From Oscillospiraceae bacterium (GTDB taxonomy: Bacteria > Bacillota_A > Clostridia > Oscillospirales > Oscillospiraceae): a stretch of 7,557 nucleotides of DNA. The DNA lies in the NCBI GenBank assembly GCA_017398105.1, contig JAFQHF010000063.1, positions 1 through 7,557 on the forward strand, written 5' to 3'. The position numbers were made by a program, and so were the translations under genes. Shown here piece by piece: positions 4,413-7,557 of the stretch; the first letter of the stretch is position 1; the number at the start of each line of letters is the position of its first letter. Under the pieces are notes generated by a model that had not been told where the DNA came from, made no database searches, and saw nothing but the letters and a program-made list of their open reading frames with translations.

Positions 4413-4796
4413 ATGGATAAGAAACCGATAATCACCCCCCCCCCGTCGAGTACAATGACCGACAAGGACGTACCCGACTACTTTTGCGGTCGGCTCATTT
4501 ATCGAGACGACACCGACGCAATGCGGTACGTGGTCTACGATGGCTCAGAAAAGCACAGATTTGCCTCCAGAACCGCCGCCGAAGTCTGGTGCATAGAAAA
4601 CAGTTACCGACTGTCAGATGAAGCCGTGTACGCCCTTATAAGAGCCTATGAGCATACCGTGATAGCCGCCAACGTTCTCCGTCGATTTGTGGAACAGTAC
4701 GGTAGCAGCGACCGCGTCGAATTGGAGGCCATCAGCGTCGCCCTTCGCAGGGCAGCCGATAGGATTGATACAATAACTTCACAATATATTCACTAA
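4413..4796 (+). CDS. Unknown 127-aa protein with poly-C tract near its start
   Basis: The frame begins MDKKPIITPPPSST, where ten consecutive C (4435-4444) encode the prolines. A second in-frame ATG at 4455 (MTDKD, residue 15) could be the real start, or a restart if the tract slips. The body has a probable beta-rich part (YFCGRLIYRDD, MRYVVYDGSEKHRF, residues about 23-52), then helices from about 55 to the end (AAEVWCIENSYRLSDEAVYALIRAY and more). No known motif was found. It sits 12 bp before the ribbon-helix-helix-like gene. The upstream sequence GCATATACAAAG resembles half of the TGTATATYCTAACGC motif. Confidence 0.65.
   Translation: MDKKPIITPPPSSTMTDKDVPDYFCGRLIYRDDTDAMRYVVYDGSEKHRFASRTAAEVWCIENSYRLSDEAVYALIRAYEHTVIAANVLRRFVEQYGSSDRVELEAISVALRRAADRIDTITSQYIH
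4435..4444. repeat. C10 homopolymer
   Basis: Ten C in a row within codons 8-11 of the 127-residue gene. Such tracts are prone to slippage, and a one-base change would shift the frame unless translation starts at the downstream ATG at 4455. Confidence 0.8.
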
Positions 4797-4808
4797 AACA
4801 TCAAGCAC

Positions 4809-5204
4809 ATGAGTTACACCAGACTGGGCACGAAAGTCGGCACAGTACCGAAAGCCCTAAAGATTAGGCCGTCTCTAATAGAATGGATGGCAGAAGAAAA
4901 CCTCGTCGTAAACAGAACGATAAACTACGCCCTGCAAGTGTATGAAAGAGCACTCCAAACAGAGCAGAAGAAAGCAAACTGGCATACAGTCAACGGCAAC
5001 CGAGAAAGTCGATGGTGGGGCCCCAAATTAGAGCCAGTGGCCGCCAGAGTGAGACGCGACCTGCTGGAATACCTGGCTATCAACAATATGAACGTCAACG
5101 GCACAATAAACGAGGCGTTAGATTCACTACAGAAGGATTCGGATACGTATGAGGAACAACACTGCAAGCCCGCGCCGTGGTTAGCCCAGCTGGAGAAGAA
5201 GTGA
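4809..5204 (+). CDS. Tandem ribbon-helix-helix-like protein, putative regulator
   Basis: This 131-residue protein contains an internal duplication: residues 19-42 and 81-104 align without gaps and share 12 of 24 residues, including the pattern L.E...A..N..VN.TIN.AL. Each unit has a short strand (LKIRPS, ARVRRD) followed by two helices with a turn, as in ribbon-helix-helix (CopG/Arc-like) DNA-binding domains. The linker (about 51-73) is polar with tryptophans (RWWGPK). CopG-type proteins next to rep genes commonly repress rep transcription and set copy number, and this gene overlaps rep. Likely targets are the motif copies around 3616-3650. Two units in one chain would make a single-chain version of the usual dimer. 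The fold assignment is by pattern only. Confidence 0.6.
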   Translation: MSYTRLGTKVGTVPKALKIRPSLIEWMAEENLVVNRTINYALQVYERALQTEQKKANWHTVNGNRESRWWGPKLEPVAARVRRDLLEYLAINNMNVNGTINEALDSLQKDSDTYEEQHCKPAPWLAQLEKK

Positions 5205-6169
5205 TGGTCAAAGACAGCATTATCCCGTACAGCATCATTGGCAGTCTTGCCAAGATTGACAATGTATATGAATTGCGCCTGTTCGGCTGGATATTGGCGA
5301 AAGCGCAGTCAGTTCTGAAGCTTTACAACAAAGACCTATCCGCCATCAATATTCAGTATGCGCTGGATATGGCAGAACTGACGATGCCAGCCCGATACCT
5401 ACTGCCCCAAGGCGACCGCAATTATAAGAACATGAGCCGTTGTTTCAGTCTTGCTAACAAAACGGTGGACTATGAGCGCGACGGTACAGAGTATCACCTG
5501 AACATCATCGCATTCCCCAGATTGTTGAAAAACCGAGGTGAGGTGTACTTTCGCTGCGTCATACATAACGAGCTATGGCACGCCCTACTGAACTTCACGC
5601 AGGGTTACAGATTGATAAACCTGCAGACGTACATGAGCCTAAAGTCAAACTACGCCGTCATTATGTATATGATTATCTCCCAGCAAGGCCAACAAATGAA
5701 CTATCAGATAGGCACACTGAAGAGGATATTAGGGTGCGACCAGCTAAAGGCGTATGACCGTACCAGCAACTTTATATCCAAGGTTATAGAGAAAGCCAAA
5801 CTGGAGTTAGACCGCGTTAGCCCGTACACGTTCGGTTACGGTCTCTATCGAGCAGGAAGGGGCGGCGGTTACAAGGAGATAATTGTGACACCCATGCGGA
5901 ATAAAGACTACCAGCCGCCGACCGAAAGCCGTTTGGAGAAAGAGGTAGCCAGCCAGCGAGTGCGCCTCACAGATGCCGTCAAATTCTACCTACAAGACAC
6001 GTTCAGGATGGAGTCGAAAGGTATGGAGCATATAGAAGGGCAACTTGCGCAGATAGGCGATGAAAGCGCACAACTAGACTATTTGTCGCAGGTGAAAGAG
6101 TACACGCATAGAAGCCGCATTAAGAATCCCGCAGGCTACCTCGTCGAGAGCCTAAGAAATCGCCATTGA
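5204..6169 (+). CDS. Rep_3-family replication initiator
   Basis: This protein would bind iterons at the origin and open DNA for replication. I chose ATG at 5204 (321 residues) because its A overlaps the TGA of the upstream gene (TGATG) and GGAGAAGAAG lies just before it. A GTG at 5177 would add nine residues. Family features: a first winged-helix part with VYELRLFGWILAKAQ (about 20-35); a second one around LQTYMSLKSNYAVIMYMI (the usual leucine-x-SxYA...Y signature, about 140-158); then YDRTSNFISKVIEKAKLEL, the characteristic linker helix, and SPYTFGY. The C-terminal tail (IKNPAGYLVESLRNR) resembles that of Bacteroidota Rep_3 proteins. The length suits the family. It is translationally coupled to the putative copy-number regulator, so the two are likely balanced. 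Confidence 0.9.
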   Translation: MVKDSIIPYSIIGSLAKIDNVYELRLFGWILAKAQSVLKLYNKDLSAINIQYALDMAELTMPARYLLPQGDRNYKNMSRCFSLANKTVDYERDGTEYHLNIIAFPRLLKNRGEVYFRCVIHNELWHALLNFTQGYRLINLQTYMSLKSNYAVIMYMIISQQGQQMNYQIGTLKRILGCDQLKAYDRTSNFISKVIEKAKLELDRVSPYTFGYGLYRAGRGGGYKEIIVTPMRNKDYQPPTESRLEKEVASQRVRLTDAVKFYLQDTFRMESKGMEHIEGQLAQIGDESAQLDYLSQVKEYTHRSRIKNPAGYLVESLRNRH

Positions 6170-6171
6170 GC

Positions 6172-6330
6172 ATGCAGATTTACAGAGTATGGTTAAGACT
6201 GGAGAGTGGCGGAGTGATGGGGCTACCATACCCAGCCGGGAGCGAAGAAAAGGCCGCAGAACTGGCCGACAAAGCCGCCGAGAAATGGAAGGGTGAAGTA
6301 GTCTATCTGGAGCACATAATGCCAGAGTGA
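6172..6330 (+). CDS. Unknown 52-aa protein downstream of rep
   Basis: ATG at 6172 lies 2 bases after the rep stop codon, and the frame runs to TGA at 6328-6330. It reads MQIYRVWLRLESGGVMGLPY, then a predicted helix (EEKAAELADKAAEKWKG) and a final strand VVYLEHIMPE. The strand-helix-strand order and compact composition look like a real small protein rather than chance. It is the last gene of the replication operon; the sequence becomes repetitive and GC-rich after it. No family is recognised. Confidence 0.65.
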   Translation: MQIYRVWLRLESGGVMGLPYPAGSEEKAAELADKAAEKWKGEVVYLEHIMPE

Positions 6331-6513
6331 GAGCGGGTGACAGTCACACGCCCACATCAGGCCAAAATTACCCAAAACGATGCTGTGGTAGTCGCCCATC
6401 AGCGGCAAAGGGTCGGCTTTTGAGCCTCGGTGGCCGCAGGCCAGCGACCAAAGAACACGACAGTCGGGCGGGTAGAGAGGGCAGCACCAGCAGAACGAGC
6501 CGCCTAAGAGAGC
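6331..6513. other. GC-rich non-coding lead-in to the repeat region
   Basis: No convincing gene. Open frames are present on both strands, but they are of the arginine-, serine- and proline-rich kind that any GC-rich, stop-poor DNA gives, and none has a plausible start region. No clear hairpin terminator for the rep operon was seen here. Confidence 0.5.
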
Positions 6514-6990
6514 GACGGCGGCTCCATCGCGACAGGGCACAAACTACCTGCGTGGCCCACTCAACGCGCACGGCTGGGGGGACACCAAGCCAAAGTCATG
6601 CTGGGGGGGGGAGGGCACTGCACGGCAGCGCAGAGCCAAAGCCAAAGCCACAACGAACACTCCCTGCGTGGCCCGCTCTACGACCACCTCTCACCACCGC
6701 ATAAACTGACGGCGGCTCCATCGCGACAGGGCACAAACTACCTGCGTGGCCCACTCAACGCGCACGGCTGGGGGGGCACCAAGCCAAAGTCATGCTGGGG
6801 GGAGGGCACTGCACGGCAGCGCAGAGCCAAAGCCAAAGCCACAACGAACACTCCCTGCGTGGCCCGCTCTACGACCACCTCTCACCACCGCATAAACTGA
6901 CGGCGGCTCCATCACGGCTGGGCACAAACTACCTGCGTGGCCCACTCAACGCGCACGGCTGGGGGGGCACCAAGCCAAAGTCATGCTGGG
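6514..6990. repeat. GC-rich tandem repeat, 2.5 copies of about 190 bp
   Basis: Units begin at GACGGCGGCTCCATC and cover 6514-6707 (194 bp), 6708-6898 (191 bp) and 6899-6990 (partial). They differ mainly in G-run length and in one short block (CGCGACAGG versus CACGGCTGG). Each full unit contains CCTGCGTGGCCC twice, giving five copies at 6547-6558, 6663-6674, 6741-6752, 6854-6865 and 6932-6943; spacings are 116, 78, 113 and 78. GCCAAAG-rich stretches and runs of six to nine G also recur. Unit lengths are not multiples of three, so the open frames crossing them are not conserved between copies and the repeat is most likely non-coding. Position directly after rep makes it an alternative iteron or incompatibility region. 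Confidence 0.85.
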
Positions 6991-7079
6991 CGCAGCCAGC
7001 AGGAGCGGCCAGCGGGAAAGAGCCAAGGGGGCTGGAGGTGGTGGCCGTCACGTCGGCGCGAGACATTCAAAAAAAATGG

Positions 7080-7096
7080 GGGGAGGTCCCCTTTTT
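7080..7096 (+). terminator. Rightward intrinsic terminator
   Basis: GGGGA (7080-7084) pairs with TCCCC (7087-7091), followed by TTTTT (7092-7096). The loop is tight, so the actual stem may be four pairs. Position suits the end of the replication operon transcript. Confidence 0.5.
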
Positions 7097-7131
7097 ATCA
7101 TCCGGTTATTTATCCCTCTGGAGTAAGGGTC

Positions 7132-7162
7132 GGCTGGACGTTTCATTCTGAAACATCCACCT
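7132..7162. repeat. Hairpin with 6+4 bp stem
   Basis: GTTTCA (7140-7145) pairs with TGAAAC (7149-7154) around TTC. After one C-A mismatch the stem continues with TGGA (7135-7138) and TCCA (7156-7159). TTATTTTTCC lies a few bases on, so a terminator role is possible. Confidence 0.5.
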
Positions 7163-7191
7163 GGGGTTATTTTTCCACGACGCTTATATAT

Positions 7192-7213
7192 CTCTGCCTT
7201 CGGTAGGTTTTTT
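7192..7213 (+). terminator. Rightward intrinsic terminator
   Basis: A short stem, CTCTGCC followed by GGTAGG, closes a TTC loop with six pairs including wobbles, and runs straight into TTTTTT (7208-7213). It would insulate the hairpin array that follows from upstream transcription. Confidence 0.55.
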
Positions 7214-7234
7214 ATTCGTGCGACGCTAACAGTA

Positions 7235-7557
7235 TTTGTGGGTTCCCTTAGGCTGTGCGCTGGTAGTGCCTGCTGGGACTTCCTGACGGATGTCCCATCA
7301 GGCACTACCAGCTTCATGTTTTATTTGCGCTCAGTTGGCGGTGTTTGTGGGTTCCCCGTAGGCTGTGCGCTGGTAGTGCCTGCTGGGACTTCCTGACGGA
7401 TGTCCCATCAGGCACTACCAGCTTCATGTTTTATTTGCGCTCAGTTGGCGGTGTTTGTGGGTTCCCTTAGGCTGTGCGCTGGTAGTGCCTGCTGGGACTT
7501 CCTGACGGATGTCCCATCAGGCACTACCAGCTTCATGTTTTATTTGCGCTCAGTTGG
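7235..7557. repeat. Tandem array of three 110-bp hairpin units
   Basis: Units start at TTTGTGGGTTCCC: 7235-7343 (109 bp), 7344-7453 (110 bp) and 7454-7557 (cut by the window end). They are identical apart from CCCCGTAGG in unit 2 versus CCCTTAGG in units 1 and 3, and the first bases of unit 1. Each holds a hairpin with a 20-bp stem and one mismatch (7260-7311, 7370-7421, 7479-7530). The left arm starts CTGGTAGTGCCTG and the right arm ends CAGGCACTACCAG. The 12-base tip TTCCTGACGGAT can pair further as TCC/GGA around TGAC. The same tip occurs in the hairpin at 1-34. No coding potential is seen. Confidence 0.9.

Noticed and set aside
5177..5203. GTG start for Rep at 5177
   Set aside because: ATG at 5204 overlaps the upstream stop codon (TGATG) with a good purine-rich site GGAGAAGAAG just before it.
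6223..7317. Open frames of 67-125 codons on both strands in the GC-rich and hairpin repeats
   Set aside because: Low-complexity proteins in stop-poor GC-rich DNA; the repeat units (194 and 191 bp) do not preserve reading frame between copies, and several frames overlap on both strands.
6514..7557. CRISPR array
   Set aside because: Repeats are 110-194 bp long with no short regular repeat-spacer pattern and no cas genes.
7235..7557. Integron attC-like or linear-element hairpin telomere
   Set aside because: The hairpins lack the attC core GTTRRRY/RYYYAAC, no integrase or protelomerase is encoded, and three internal tandem copies do not fit a telomere.

Overview
The window looks like most or all of a small (about 7.5 kb) extrachromosomal element of a Bacteroidota host, probably of the Bacteroides/Prevotella kind. 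Three rightward promoters and one leftward promoter have the Bacteroidota form, a -33 TTTG/TTG element and a -7 TAnnTTTG box 19-21 bases apart. The replication protein is a Rep_3-type initiator of the sort found on small plasmids of this phylum. All protein genes lie on the + strand. I cannot prove circularity from the sequence, but repeats and hairpins at both ends share a motif, so joining the ends is reasonable.

Layout. 1-740 has no convincing gene. It holds a hairpin, a T-rich terminator, a leftward promoter, and an AT-rich segment with repeated TGGTAGCAACTT-like sites that is my best candidate for the replication origin. It ends in the promoter of the first operon (644-676). 742-2686 is that operon: a 428-residue protein whose N-terminus resembles the DUF6266-type proteins of Bacteroidota (possibly structural), a two-helix holin candidate, and a lipoprotein with a C-terminal membrane segment that matches a one-protein (u-type) spanin. 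A terminator hairpin and a decayed duplicate of the spanin gene follow (2751-2964). An N-acetylmuramoyl-L-alanine amidase (endolysin) with its own promoter sits at 3140-3622. Holin, spanin and endolysin together form a complete lysis set.

3596-3832 is an intricate control region: a 34-bp palindrome, several copies of a TGTATATYCTAACGC motif in both orientations, a strong-looking promoter, and a structured untranslated leader. It drives a tightly packed operon (3867-6330): three small unknown proteins, a protein with two ribbon-helix-helix-like units (a likely copy-number or transcription regulator), the Rep_3 initiator translationally coupled to it, and a 52-residue unknown protein.

6331-7557 has no convincing gene. 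It contains a very GC-rich 2.5-copy tandem repeat of about 190 bp, two rightward terminators, another hairpin, and three tandem 110-bp units. Each unit carries a long hairpin whose tip, CCTGACGGAT, is also the tip of the differently stemmed hairpin at position 1.

Taken together, the element replicates like a plasmid but carries a phage-style lysis cassette and a possible virion protein, with no recognisable packaging ATPase, integrase, portal or relaxase. The main interpretation offered is a minimal phage-plasmid or a satellite that borrows functions from a helper. That is inference; the gene calls for Rep_3, amidase and the lysis genes are the firm parts.
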